A DNA stretch of 64,000 nucleotides from Roseibium litorale (GCF_014842915.1 NZ_JACYXI010000017.1:1-64000), one strand, 5' to 3'. Positions 46,291 to 55,224 are shown, counted from the first letter of the stretch. Notes: generated from the letters alone by a model not told the origin. Made by a program: numbers and translations.

Positions 46291-47073
46291 GTGACAGCGC
46301 CCGTGCAAGCCATTCTTAGCAGCCGCCAGGCCGAGATCGCCGACCTTGTCCAGTCTTCGGGCTTCATGTCCGTTGAGGCACTGGCCGAACGGTTCGAGGT
46401 GACCACCCAGACGATCCGCCGCGACGTCAATGGTCTTTGCGAAATGGGCATCCTGCGCCGGACCCACGGAGGCGTTGAGCCGCCTGTTTCCGCAGGAAAC
46501 ATTCACTACAGCACCCGGCAGATCCTCAACCTGGCTCCCAAAAGGGTCATCGCGACAACAGTGGCGGGACTTGTCGAGAACGGGCAATCGCTGGCCTTTT
46601 CCATTGGCACCACACCTGAAATCGTCATGCAGGCCCTGTCAGGGCATGAGAAGCTCAAGATCTTCACCAACAACCTGAACGTCGCCTTCACCGCGGCTGC
46701 CAATCTCAGCTTCGAGGTGACGATTGCCGGCGGACGGCTGCGCAGCGGCGACCGGGATGTTGTCGGCCAGAGCGCACAGGAGTTCTTCTCCCAGTACAAG
46801 GTGGATATCGGCATCTTTGGCGTCGCCGGCGTGGATGATGATGGCACTCTTCTCGACTTCCATGAGGAAGAAGTAGCCTCCCGCCAGGCGATCCTCGCCA
46901 ACTGCCGCCAGTCTTTCCTTGTGCTGGACCACAGCAAGTTCACCCGCCCGGCCCATGTACGCGGGGGACACCTGGGCGATGTCAGCCACATTGTGACCGA
47001 CCGGGCGCTGCCTGCCCATATCCAGAGGCTGCTGTCAGGCACCAAGGTGCAAACCATCGTTGGAGAAGGCTGA
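46291..47073 (+). CDS. DeoR-family regulator, GlpR-like
   Basis: A 260-residue repressor when started at GTG 46291, which has AGGAGA 8 bases upstream and gives the usual family length. The frame extends back to an ATG at 46189, but those 34 residues match nothing in the family and would start inside the repeats at 46162-46195. The helix-turn-helix is VEALAERFEVTTQTIRRDVNGL. The sugar-phosphate domain has FSIGTTPEIVMQAL, FTNNLNVAF and AGGRLRSGDRDVVG, as in E. coli GlpR. No glycerol genes are adjacent, so its targets are elsewhere. Confidence 0.8.
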   Translation: MTAPVQAILSSRQAEIADLVQSSGFMSVEALAERFEVTTQTIRRDVNGLCEMGILRRTHGGVEPPVSAGNIHYSTRQILNLAPKRVIATTVAGLVENGQSLAFSIGTTPEIVMQALSGHEKLKIFTNNLNVAFTAAANLSFEVTIAGGRLRSGDRDVVGQSAQEFFSQYKVDIGIFGVAGVDDDGTLLDFHEEEVASRQAILANCRQSFLVLDHSKFTRPAHVRGGHLGDVSHIVTDRALPAHIQRLLSGTKVQTIVGEG

Positions 47074-47083
47074 GAGGCAGGGG

Positions 47084-47103
47084 CTTGAGCGGTCAGGCTC
47101 AAG
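47084..47103 (+). terminator. Hairpin after the GlpR-like gene
   Basis: CTTGAGC and GCTCAAG form a 7-base stem with a 6-base loop, 10 bases past the stop codon. No T tract follows. Confidence 0.45.
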
Positions 47104-47109
47104 GTTGGC

Positions 47110-47252
47110 GACAAGCCTCTCCGCGGAGCCTTCCCGGACGAAGCGAAGCGGAGATCCGGGATCTCCGATCGGTTTATTATGTTGAAGTAACATGTTTCTG
47201 AAGCAGGTCCCGGCTCAAGGCCGGGACGGCGCGGAGAAGTCTCGGGCTTGTC
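47110..47252. repeat. Composite palindromic element with GACAAGCC/GGCTTGTC ends
   Basis: GACAAGCC (47110-47117) and GGCTTGTC (47245-47252) are perfect inverted ends. The inner part carries CCCGGACGAAGCGAAGCGG with GGAGATCCGGG, and CCCGGCTCAAGGCCGGGAC, related to the element near 6050-6175. It fills the gap between the convergent GlpR-like gene and sitD. Confidence 0.6.
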
Positions 47253-47273
47253 ACCCCTCTCCGACCATAGAAA

Positions 47274-48119
47274 TCAGGCCTTCACCGGTTCCGGACGCCT
47301 GGCAATCTGCCGGTTCCGGATCTGGCGCCAGGAGAAGGCGAGCAAAAACAGGCCGGTCAGCACCAGAATGATCGTCGGAGCCGGAGCGCTGTCGAGCCAG
47401 AAGCTGGCGTAAACGCCGCCTGTCATGGCCACCATCGTCACGACAACCGCAGCGGCCATCATCGCGGAAAAACGGCGCGTGATCAGAAACGCAATAGCGC
47501 CCGGCGAGATCAGCAGTCCGACCGCCAGGATCAGGCCCACAGAGGTCAGGGTGGCGACGATGGTGACGGAAAGAACCGCTAGAAGACCGTAGTGCAGCAA
47601 CCGCACCGGTAGACCAATCGCCTGGGCCTGAGCCGGATCAAAGGCGTGCAGCAGCAGATCCTTCCATTTCAAAAGCAGCAGCAAGGTCACGAGAATGCCG
47701 ACCGTCCCGGCAGTCCACAGATCTTCCGGCCCTATGCCCAGCATGTTGCCGAAGAGAATGTGGTCGAGGTGCACATTGGTGTCGACCTTGGTGTAGAGCA
47801 CCATGCCAAAGCCGAACATGCCGGAGAAGACGACACCCATCACCGTGTCCTGCTTCACCCGGCTGTTGTCCTTCAGGTAACCAGTTGCCAGCGCGCAGAC
47901 CATTCCGGCGCAAAAGGCACCGATCACCAGCGGGATGTTGATGATATAGGCGATCACCACGCCCGGCAGCACTGCGTGGCTGATGGCGTCCCCCATCAGC
48001 GACCAGCCCTTCAGCACGAGAAAGCAAGACAGAATTGCCGTTGGCGGGGCCAGCAGCAGCGCCACCCAGAAAGCATTCTGCATGAACGGGAACTGGAACG
48101 GCATCAAAAGCATGTCCAT
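47274..48119 (-). CDS. sitD: Manganese/iron ABC transporter permease SitD
   Basis: A 281-residue ABC-3 family permease with about eight helices. FPFMQNAFWVALLLAPPTAILSCFLVLKGWSLMGDAISHAVLPG is diagnostic of the ZnuB/SitC/SitD group. The ATG at 48119 overlaps the stop of sitC by one base. It forms the channel with SitC. Confidence 0.85.
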   Translation of the reverse strand: MDMLLMPFQFPFMQNAFWVALLLAPPTAILSCFLVLKGWSLMGDAISHAVLPGVVIAYIINIPLVIGAFCAGMVCALATGYLKDNSRVKQDTVMGVVFSGMFGFGMVLYTKVDTNVHLDHILFGNMLGIGPEDLWTAGTVGILVTLLLLLKWKDLLLHAFDPAQAQAIGLPVRLLHYGLLAVLSVTIVATLTSVGLILAVGLLISPGAIAFLITRRFSAMMAAAVVVTMVAMTGGVYASFWLDSAPAPTIILVLTGLFLLAFSWRQIRNRQIARRPEPVKA

Positions 48120-48979
48120 CACGCCTGCTCCCTCAAGGCCTCTGCGGCCCGGCGGCGTGCCGCCAGCAAGCCGTGTTTCGGCGCCAGAACGAAGACCACA
48201 AGGAAGATCAGCGTCTGCAAGGTGATGATCAGCCCGCCTGTGGCCCCGTCGACGAAATAGGACAGATAGGCGCCGGTGAAGCTCGTCAGCGCACCGATGG
48301 CAACGCTCAGCGTCAAAAGCCGGGGGAACCGGTCGCACAGCAGATAGGCCGTTGCCCCCGGTGTGACCACCATGGCGATGACCAGAAACGCACCCACGGT
48401 CTGAAGTGCAGCGACACAGGAGGCCGACAGTAGGACGAAGAAGATGAACCGCATGCGGCCGGGCTTGAGACCGATGGACCTGGCGTGGTTTTCATCGAAG
48501 AAGGACACCATCAGGTCCTTCCACTTCATCAGAAGCACCGCCAGAGAAACGAAGCCGATGATGGCAAGCTGCAGCGTGTCTTCCGGCGTGATGGCCAGAA
48601 TGTTGCCCATGATGATGGTGTTCACATCCACCGGCACCGGCGAGACCGACACCATAAAAAGGCCCAGCCCCAGAAAGCTCGTGAAAATCAGGCCGATGAC
48701 CGTGTCTTCCTTGAGGCCAGTGCGCTGATTGAGAAACAACATGGCGCCCGCCGCCAACCCGCCCGACAGAAAGGCGCCGAGCGCGAAGGGCAGCCCCAGC
48801 ATATAAGCCCCGGCGACGCCCGGAACGATGGAATGGCTGAGCGCATCGCCGATCAGAGACCAGCCTTTCAGCATCAGGTATGCGGAGAGAAAGGCACAAA
48901 CTCCGCCGACGAGCGCGCTGACCCACATGGCATTGGTCATGTAGCCGTAGCTGAAGGGCTCCAGCAGATAGGAGATCAT
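48119..48979 (-). CDS. sitC: Manganese/iron ABC transporter permease SitC
   Basis: A 286-residue ABC-3 permease with about eight helices, a paralogue of SitD (YLMLKGWSLIGDALSHSIVPGVAGAYMLG). Conserved DxxxHSxxPG is present. Its start overlaps the end of sitB (ATGA, 48976-48979), so subunits are made in step. Confidence 0.85.
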   Translation of the reverse strand: MISYLLEPFSYGYMTNAMWVSALVGGVCAFLSAYLMLKGWSLIGDALSHSIVPGVAGAYMLGLPFALGAFLSGGLAAGAMLFLNQRTGLKEDTVIGLIFTSFLGLGLFMVSVSPVPVDVNTIIMGNILAITPEDTLQLAIIGFVSLAVLLMKWKDLMVSFFDENHARSIGLKPGRMRFIFFVLLSASCVAALQTVGAFLVIAMVVTPGATAYLLCDRFPRLLTLSVAIGALTSFTGAYLSYFVDGATGGLIITLQTLIFLVVFVLAPKHGLLAARRRAAEALREQA

Positions 48980-49881
48980 TTGTCTCCTCCGGCTTGAGCA
49001 TCTTCAGTGCCGCCCTTCAAGGTCCGGGTCTCATCCGCATAGAGAACGAAAGGCCGCTCGTCGTCGGTCAGGATGGTGACGGCACGGGCATCATCGTCAT
49101 CGTGAAGATCGGAGCCGCCCAGCACAAAGTGACGCAAAACACCGCCAAAGGCTTCCATCAGGTTTTCGCGGGTGAAGGTCGTTGCGGTCGGGCCATAGTG
49201 CAGCACCGTTCCCTTGACCAGCACGGTCTGATCGCAGAACTCCGGTACCGAACCAAGATTGTGGGTGGAGACCAGCATCACCCTGCCCTCGTCCTTCAAT
49301 TCGCGCAGAAGCGTGATGATTGCCTCTTCCGTCTGCACATCGACACCGGTGAAAGGCTCATCCAGCAGGATGACCCTTCCGTCCTGTGCCAGGGCCCGAG
49401 CCAGAAACACGCGCTTGCGCTGGCCGCCGGACAATTCGCCGATCTGCCGCTTGCGGAAATCCGACATACCGACACGCTCCAGCGCCGTCGCGACGGCCCT
49501 CTTGTCTTCGGCAGAAGGAATGCGGAGAAACCCCATCCGGCCATAGCGGCCCATCATCACCACGTCCTCGACGAGAACCGGGAAGGACCAGTCGACCTCC
49601 TCGGCCTGGGGCACATAAGCCACCAGCCCCTCGGCCAGCGCCTTGCGCACCGGACGGCCCAGAATGCCGATTTCTCCTGCACTTAGCGGCAGAAAACCCA
49701 TGATGGCCTTGAACAGGGTGGATTTGCCCGCGCCATTGACCCCGACAAGAGCGGCGATGGAGCCTTCGGGAACGGCAAAGGTGGCATTGCGCAGGGCGGC
49801 AACGCCGTTACGGTAGGTCACGCTGACCTGCCTTCCCCACAAACCGGCGGATTCTAGATTTCGCGTCTCTTCCAAACTCAC
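48976..49881 (-). CDS. sitB: Manganese/iron ABC transporter ATP-binding protein SitB
   Basis: A 301-residue ATPase. Walker A is GVNGAGKSTLF, the signature LSGGQRKRVFLARAL and Walker B VILLDEPFTGVD. The C-terminal tail (about 235-301) is acidic with Asp-rich DLHDDDDAR, an extension beyond the usual domain that could bind metal. The start is a GTG, since an in-frame stop lies just upstream. Confidence 0.86.
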   Translation of the reverse strand: MSLEETRNLESAGLWGRQVSVTYRNGVAALRNATFAVPEGSIAALVGVNGAGKSTLFKAIMGFLPLSAGEIGILGRPVRKALAEGLVAYVPQAEEVDWSFPVLVEDVVMMGRYGRMGFLRIPSAEDKRAVATALERVGMSDFRKRQIGELSGGQRKRVFLARALAQDGRVILLDEPFTGVDVQTEEAIITLLRELKDEGRVMLVSTHNLGSVPEFCDQTVLVKGTVLHYGPTATTFTRENLMEAFGGVLRHFVLGGSDLHDDDDARAVTILTDDERPFVLYADETRTLKGGTEDAQAGGDK

Positions 49882-49953
49882 GGTTCATTTCCCGTTTCAG
49901 GAGACGAAGGAGCAGCAGCTCCCTCCAAAAGAAAACTGCCTGCTCCGCGCCCC

Positions 49954-50886
49954 TTACCGGGAGCCGTCGGTCAGGCCTTTGGCGATGGTGCCGCTGGTGA
50001 CTTTCAGGAGATCCAGATAGGTCGGCACCGGCCCACCCGCCTCCGAGAGGCTGTCCACGTAGAGCATCCCGCCGAACCTCGCTCCGGTTTCCCGGGCGAC
50101 TTGTTTGGCCGGATCGTTGTTCACCGTGCTTTCGCAAAACACGGCGGGGATCTTATTCTTCCGCACCGTATCGATCATGTGGCGGACCTGCTGGGGTGTT
50201 CCTGTCTGATCCGCGTTGATAGGCCAGAGATAGACCTCGTTCAGTTTGAGATCGCGGGCGAGATAGGAGAATGCGCCTTCGCAGGAGGCTAGCCAGCGCT
50301 GATCCTCAGGAACAGCGGCAAGCTCCGCTTTTACCGGCGCCATCACCGCTTCCACCTTCGCTTTGTAAGCCTCGGCATTGGCGGCATAAACCGCTGCATT
50401 GTCAGGGTCCTGCTTGCTCAGGGCATCCCGGATGTTGTCGATGTAGATCATCGCGTTTTCCGCCGACATCCAGGCATGCGGATTGGGCTTGCCCTCATAA
50501 TGTCCTTCCCGGATCGGCATCGGCGTAACACCTTCCGAAAGGACTGCCGAGGGAACACCGCGCATGTTGGCGAGAAACTGCTCGAACCAGAGTTCCAGGT
50601 TCATGCCGTTCCAGAGAATAAGACCAGCGCCCTGCGCCCGGATCAAGTCCCGTGGGGTCGGCTGGTAGCCGTGAATTTCCGCACCCGGGCGGGTGATGGA
50701 CTCTACATCGGCCGCATCTCCGGCGACGTTGCGGGCCATATCGGCCAAAACAGTGAAAGTGGTCACAACCTTCAGCTTTGCGAAGGCCGGCTGCGCCGCC
50801 GATGCCCATAGCGAAACCGCCAGAGCCAGACCGATGGAAAGTCCCCTGCCCTTCACGCCCGGCTTCCGTTGCATTCGCGCTGCCAT
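49954..50886 (-). CDS. sitA: Manganese/iron-binding periplasmic protein SitA
   Basis: A 310-residue cluster A-I metal-binding lipoprotein-like receptor. The signal peptide ends at AFA. The metal ligands follow the family: His in AEIHGYQPTP, His in NPHAWMS, Glu in CESTVNND and Asp in YVDSLSE. The ATG at 50886 with GGAG 7 bases upstream is chosen; a longer frame would cover the operator at 50946-50966. It opens the sitABCD operon, which imports Mn(II) and perhaps Fe(II). Confidence 0.88.
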   Translation of the reverse strand: MAARMQRKPGVKGRGLSIGLALAVSLWASAAQPAFAKLKVVTTFTVLADMARNVAGDAADVESITRPGAEIHGYQPTPRDLIRAQGAGLILWNGMNLELWFEQFLANMRGVPSAVLSEGVTPMPIREGHYEGKPNPHAWMSAENAMIYIDNIRDALSKQDPDNAAVYAANAEAYKAKVEAVMAPVKAELAAVPEDQRWLASCEGAFSYLARDLKLNEVYLWPINADQTGTPQQVRHMIDTVRKNKIPAVFCESTVNNDPAKQVARETGARFGGMLYVDSLSEAGGPVPTYLDLLKVTSGTIAKGLTDGSR

Positions 50887-50945
50887 TCTCACTCTCCGCA
50901 ATGTCTGTCGTCTGGACGATATGGGAGCTGAACCATCCATGTCAA

Positions 50946-50966
50946 TGCAAATGAGAATGATTTGCA
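50946..50966. promoter_or_regulatory. Mur/Fur-type operator
   Basis: TGCAAAT (50946-50952) and ATTTGCA (50960-50966) are perfect inverted arms around GAGAATG, close to the manganese-responsive sequence of alphaproteobacterial Mur. It lies 60 bases before the sitA start. Confidence 0.72.
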
Positions 50967-51043
50967 AAAACTAAATGCAAGCAATGCCGCACCCGTTTTG
51001 CAGCGGGTCGCCCCACTGTTCAGGCAACCCGCCCGTTGAAAGA

Positions 51044-51478
51044 TCACGCGGAGAGGCGGATGAGCCGCTGAAGCGCCAGTTCATAACCCTGAACACCGAA
51101 GCCGGCGATCACGCCATCGGCACGCAGCGAGACATAAGAGTGATGCCGGAAGCTCTCACGCTTGTGCACATTGGAGATATGCACCTCGAACACCAGCCCA
51201 TCGAAAGCATTCAGCGCATCCAGAATGGCAACGGACGTATGGGTGAAGGCAGCCGGGTTGATGACGATGCCGCAAGCCGTTTCACGGGCCTCATGAATCC
51301 AGTCGATCAGCTGAGATTCGGCATTGGACTGATGAAACCGCAGCTCCATCCCTGCTGCATCCGTCAGCTTGCGGCAGGCCGCCTCGACATCCACCAAGGT
51401 TTCCCGGCCATAAATTTCCGGCTGGCGCTTTCCCAGAAGGTTCAAGTTCGGCCCATTCAGGACATAGACGGTCTTCAC
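51044..51478 (-). CDS. aroQ: Type II 3-dehydroquinate dehydratase
   Basis: A 144-residue shikimate-pathway enzyme. [21 protein letters not shown] holds the Asn and the catalytic Tyr23; [27 protein letters not shown] and [11 protein letters not shown] follow. The GTG at 51478 has GGAG 6 bases upstream and gives the family length; an ATG at 51493 and a longer frame are less likely. In many alphaproteobacteria aroQ leads an operon with accB and accC; here sitA follows instead. Confidence 0.88.
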   Translation of the reverse strand: MKTVYVLNGPNLNLLGKRQPEIYGRETLVDVEAACRKLTDAAGMELRFHQSNAESQLIDWIHEARETACGIVINPAAFTHTSVAILDALNAFDGLVFEVHISNVHKRESFRHHSYVSLRADGVIAGFGVQGYELALQRLIRLSA

Positions 51479-51603
51479 CCTGCTCTCCCACATTTCCAAA
51501 GGCTGGAACGCCCGGCAGATGACTGCCAAGCCTCGCGATCAATATCAGATGCAGGAAAGGAAGAAAGGCGCGACGGAAATCGGAGAGCAAAAAAGAACCG
51601 GAA

Positions 51604-51654
51604 ACTTCAGCGGGGCTAATGCTTTTGTGGCTTATCCCGCTTTGCCGCTGAAGT
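51604..51654. repeat. Inverted repeat upstream of aroQ
   Basis: ACTTCAGCGG (51604-51613) and CCGCTGAAGT (51645-51654) are perfect inverted arms with a 31-base loop; CCGG stands outside both arms and GCGGG/CCCGC overlaps the base. It lies in the aroQ-GntR divergent region and could be a leader structure or a palindromic element. Confidence 0.5.
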
Positions 51655-51775
51655 CCTCCGGAAGCGATGGGGCACATGCTATTTTTGCTTTTATCCTATG
51701 AAATCAATTTTATCAGATGATTTGAGTTCCATGTCAAGTTTCAGTAGGATCTAAATTCTGAATTGGGAACGCTCC

Positions 51776-52465
51776 ATGCTCGACAAAGACCCAGACGGAT
51801 CGGTCGGTGACAATATTCACCGGCAGATCCGGAACGACATTATTTTCGGCCGACTTTTACCCGGCCAAAAACTGCGCCTGGAACCCATGCGCCAGGCATA
51901 TGGGATCAGCGTCGCCACGCTGCGCGAGATCCTAAACCGGTTGACTGCGGTCGGCCTGGTGACGGCAGAGGGACAGAAGGGCTTTTCGGTCGCCCCTGCC
52001 TCCTGCAGTGACCTTAAAGAGATCGCAGAGTTGAGAAGCCTGCTTGAAACCAAGGCACTCCAAGACTCCCTCAACCATGGGGACCTGAACTGGGAGGCCA
52101 GTGTCGTCGCTGCGCATTACAAGCTTGCATCTGTTGAAGCCAAGGTGCTGGCCCAAAGAGACGAAATCCCGGCGGACCTTAAAGAAAACTGGAAGCGCTT
52201 CGACTGGGAATTTCACCGTGCCCTGATCCAAGCGTGCCCGTCCCGGAACCTCCTCTCCATGCACGCGGTTATTTTTGGTAAATTCCTGCGCTACCAGCTT
52301 CAGGTTCAAAGCATCCGGGGAGAAACTGCAGTGGAAGAGCACAGGCACCTCCTTGAAGCCGCGAAGGCCCGCGACACGGAGTGGGCTCTGGAGGTTCTGA
52401 ACCGGCACATCCACGGCAGCGCCGCCCATCTCACCCCGCCAGGTGGAACGCAAACAGCCCGATGA
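51776..52465 (+). CDS. GntR-family regulator (FCD type)
   Basis: A 229-residue regulator. The winged helix (about 12-76) has IHRQIRNDIIFGRLLPGQKLRLEPM and SVATLREILNRLTAVGLV. The helical C-terminal domain (about 85-215) is of the FCD/FadR type, with ELRSLLETKAL, DWEFHRALI and EEHRHLLEAA. The effector is likely a carboxylate, but no catabolic operon adjoins it. AAATCA/TGATTT inverted arms at 51701-51723 could be its operator. Confidence 0.82.
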   Translation: MLDKDPDGSVGDNIHRQIRNDIIFGRLLPGQKLRLEPMRQAYGISVATLREILNRLTAVGLVTAEGQKGFSVAPASCSDLKEIAELRSLLETKALQDSLNHGDLNWEASVVAAHYKLASVEAKVLAQRDEIPADLKENWKRFDWEFHRALIQACPSRNLLSMHAVIFGKFLRYQLQVQSIRGETAVEEHRHLLEAAKARDTEWALEVLNRHIHGSAAHLTPPGGTQTAR

Positions 52466-52558
52466 ACCGATAATCTGTTCAAGGCAATGGAATATTAACC
52501 TTGATTGTTAACCTTAAGGTATCGGTGAAACAGCCGACCGAGAGGAGACAAAGTACAG

Positions 52559-52744
52559 ATGACCTATCGGCCCAGACTGGAAAGCATGGAATCCATACAC
52601 ACCGCAATTGATGGCTATCAGCACGTTCCGGCGAACGTTCTCGTGCAGTACCTGATCGATCACTACACGGTCGATCTCGATCTTCTCGTTGACTATCTGG
52701 ACGGGCTTTCCGCCACGGACGAGCCGCACAGGATCGCAGCCTGA
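52559..52744 (+). CDS. Small acidic protein of unknown function
   Basis: A 61-residue ORF, mostly helical and acidic (NVLVQYLIDHY, then VDLDLLVDYLDGL), with no signal or membrane segment. GAGGAG lies upstream and third-base GC is high, both in favour of a real gene. I do not recognise the family. Two TTAACCTT copies 13 bases apart stand before it (52495-52515). Confidence 0.55.
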   Translation: MTYRPRLESMESIHTAIDGYQHVPANVLVQYLIDHYTVDLDLLVDYLDGLSATDEPHRIAA

Positions 52745-52815
52745 CATTACCTCCGGCAGGAGCGTCATACATGCCCCTGCCTCTCAACAGCTCCTGCTGA
52801 AACGCGTTCTCCTGT

Positions 52816-52831
52816 CTCCCGCACGCGGGAG
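52816..52831. terminator. Short GC-rich hairpin
   Basis: CTCCCGC and GCGGGAG pair across a 2-base loop in the gap between the small acidic ORF and the convergent receiver gene. No T tract is present. Confidence 0.4.
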
Positions 52832-52907
52832 GCCAGATCTTCCGGAAGGTTGTTTGCTGATTGCTGAGGCTGGCGCGCGCAAGACGCCTGAGACGAGCAG
52901 AAGCTAT

Positions 52908-53444
52908 TCAGCCAATCGTGGCTGCAGCACTTCCCTCATTCCCCTGTCCCCCATCGCCGTCGGGGTTCTGTCCCGGCCCCTGCCAGATCTTCTGGCGGTT
53001 GCGGATTTCGCGTGGAGCGGGACCGAAATAGGTTGAGGTCTTGATGAAGTCCCGCGGATGCAGGATCACACTGGACACGCGCTGGTACAGCGCCTTTGCC
53101 GAAATCGGCTTGGACAAAAGTTCGTGAACACCCAGGCGGCGCGCTTCAACGATCCGGCTGCGCTCGGTATGCGCAGTCACCATGATGATCGGGATGTAAG
53201 CGAAGGGATTGTTCGGGGTCCGGATCATACGCACCATGTCGGCGCCATCCAGAATCGGCATCACCCAATCCAGGATCAGAATATCCGGATTTGCTCGGTC
53301 CATGGCTTCCAGCCCGGACGCCCCGTCTTCGGCTTCAACGATGCGCCGCGCACCGAACCCCTGCAGCATTGTGCGCAGAATTGTCCGCATATAGGCGCTG
53401 TCTTCCACCAGCAGGAATGTCAGCGAGGCTAGATCGAGACTCAC
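52908..53444 (-). CDS. Single-domain response regulator
   Basis: A 178-residue receiver protein. The start is a GTG with GGAGG directly upstream; longer frames run into the hemA control region. The receiver has FLLVEDSAYMRTILR, the phospho-acceptor in LILDWVMPILDG, and the conserved Lys in LLSKPIS. After about residue 125 comes a tail rich in Gly, Asn and Gln with no output domain. Such CheY-like proteins work by protein contact. No kinase is adjacent. Confidence 0.8.
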   Translation of the reverse strand: MSLDLASLTFLLVEDSAYMRTILRTMLQGFGARRIVEAEDGASGLEAMDRANPDILILDWVMPILDGADMVRMIRTPNNPFAYIPIIMVTAHTERSRIVEARRLGVHELLSKPISAKALYQRVSSVILHPRDFIKTSTYFGPAPREIRNRQKIWQGPGQNPDGDGGQGNEGSAAATIG

Positions 53445-53860
53445 CAGATACCTCCGTGTCCAGATCCAGCCATGACATGAAAGTCTGAAGAACCGGTTAT
53501 TAGGGTATGGACCAGCCAACAGGATCCCAGCCGCATTCACCCGGCCGGATACGGCCGGAAAAGCCTCGGGAGCGGCCCGCACCGGCCATCTTTGTGAACC
53601 CTGACCCTAAGTATCGGTTTGGCAATCTGGCAAAAGCATTCAAAAAACGCTAAGTGTGTCATACGGGTGCCCGGTAAATTGATGAGTTTGAGATCAATCA
53701 ATTTCCGGAACCGGTATAGCCTATAAGGTGCGCTTCATAGGCAGGGGCAAAAGCGCGGTAAGGCGGGACGGAATGCCTGGCGCGTCAATCTGCCGTTAGA
53801 CTTCAACGGGCCGGAGATATACGGTCCGCCGACAACGCCAGAAAATACAAGGTTCATACA
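53445..53860. other. Divergent control region before hemA
   Basis: 416 bases without a supported gene. It carries the GGAGG of the receiver gene at the left and an FNR-type box at 53688-53701 before hemA. An antisense frame through hemA runs into it but shows no protein family. Confidence 0.55.
53688..53701. promoter_or_regulatory. FNR/FixK-type box before hemA
   Basis: TTGAGATCAATCAA differs from TTGAT-N4-ATCAA at one defined base. It lies 160 bases before the hemA start. FnrL and FixK proteins use this site for low-oxygen control of haem genes in related bacteria. Confidence 0.6.
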
Positions 53861-55147
53861 ATGAACTATGAGGAAACCTTTGAACGCGCCATCGATGCCT
53901 TGCGGCAGGAAAAGCGTTACCGGTTTTTTGCAGATCTCGAACGAATCGCGGGGGAGTTTCCCAAGGCGATTTGGCGTGCTGAAAATGGTCTGGAGCGCAA
54001 AATTACGGTCTGGTGCTCCAACGACTATCTCGGCATGGGACAACATCCCGACGTAATCGAAGCCATGACCGCGACCGCGCAGAAAATGGGTGCGGGCGCA
54101 GGCGGCACGCGGAACATTTCCGGGACAACCCATCCCCTGGTCCAGCTCGAAGTTGAGCTTGCAGACCTTCATGGCAAGGAAGCTGCCCTGGTCTTCACCT
54201 CGGGCTTCGTTTCCAACGAGGCTGGCATTTCGACCATTGCCAAGCTTCTGCCGGACTGCCTCATCCTTTCCGATCAGCTGAACCATGCCTCAATGATCGC
54301 GGGTGTCCGCGGTTCAGGAGCCAGCAAACAGGTCTGGCGGCACAATGACCTTGAGCATCTGGAAGATCTGCTGAAGGCTGCCGGCAAGGACCGGGCAAAA
54401 CTGATCGTGTTCGAATCCGTTTATTCCATGGACGGGGACGTCGCGCCGATCGAGCGCATTGCCGATCTCGCCGACAAGTACAACGCCATGACCTACATTG
54501 ATGAGGTCCATGCAGTCGGCATGTATGGCGAGCGTGGAGCAGGCATTTGCGAGCGCGATGGCGTCATGGACCGGATCGACGTTATCGAGGGCACACTGGC
54601 CAAGGCCTTCGGCGTGATGGGCGGATACATCGCCTCCAGCCAGGCTCTGGTTGACGCAGTGCGCTCCTACGCACCGGGCTTCATCTTCACCACGGCCATT
54701 CCGCCTGCACTTGCTGCTGCCGCCTGCACCTCGATTCGCCATCTGAAGGCATCAAAGAGCGAGCGAGAAGGCCAGCAGCGCCAGGCACAGCGTACAAAGG
54801 AAGTGCTGCGGGAGGCCGGCCTGCCGGTGATGCAGTCAGATACCCATATCGTTCCGGTTCTGGTGGGCAACCCGGATCTGTGCAAGAAGGCCAGCGACAT
54901 GCTGCTCGACAAGCACGGCATCTATATCCAGCCGATCAATTATCCCACCGTGCCGCGCGGCACGGAACGCCTGCGCATCACGCCAACGCCGCTTCACGAC
55001 GATGCTCTGGTCGAGCACCTGCGCGATGCCTTGGTGGATGTGTGGGAAGTTCTGGGCCTGCCGAAAGGCACCGTCGATGACAATTGCAACATCGTTGACG
55101 CCAATGGCAATGTCGCCCAGGCGATCTATCCGGCTGCTGGCGGCTGA
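53861..55147 (+). CDS. hemA: 5-aminolevulinate synthase
   Basis: A 428-residue PLP enzyme that joins glycine and succinyl-CoA into 5-aminolevulinate, the first step of haem synthesis in alphaproteobacteria. The motifs are [43 protein letters not shown] and the PLP lysine Lys248 in [14 protein letters not shown]. The C-terminal tail is about 20 residues longer than the commonest form. A terminator follows. The oxidase operon nearby needs the haem it provides. Confidence 0.95.
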   Translation: MNYEETFERAIDALRQEKRYRFFADLERIAGEFPKAIWRAENGLERKITVWCSNDYLGMGQHPDVIEAMTATAQKMGAGAGGTRNISGTTHPLVQLEVELADLHGKEAALVFTSGFVSNEAGISTIAKLLPDCLILSDQLNHASMIAGVRGSGASKQVWRHNDLEHLEDLLKAAGKDRAKLIVFESVYSMDGDVAPIERIADLADKYNAMTYIDEVHAVGMYGERGAGICERDGVMDRIDVIEGTLAKAFGVMGGYIASSQALVDAVRSYAPGFIFTTAIPPALAAAACTSIRHLKASKSEREGQQRQAQRTKEVLREAGLPVMQSDTHIVPVLVGNPDLCKKASDMLLDKHGIYIQPINYPTVPRGTERLRITPTPLHDDALVEHLRDALVDVWEVLGLPKGTVDDNCNIVDANGNVAQAIYPAAGG

Positions 55148-55191
55148 CAGATCGAACGCAAGCGGCGGCGCTTGAAAATTGTTAACATTTG

Positions 55192-55224
55192 CGGGCCGGC
55201 AGGCGACTGTCGGCCCGTTTTGTT
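55192..55224 (+). terminator. Intrinsic terminator of hemA
   Basis: CGGGCCGGCAG and CTGTCGGCCCG form an 11-base stem with one G-U pair and a 4-base loop, followed by TTTTGTT. Confidence 0.85.

Noticed and set aside
53735..54286. Minus-strand frame over the hemA start
   Set aside because: Antisense of the conserved N-terminus of 5-aminolevulinate synthase.
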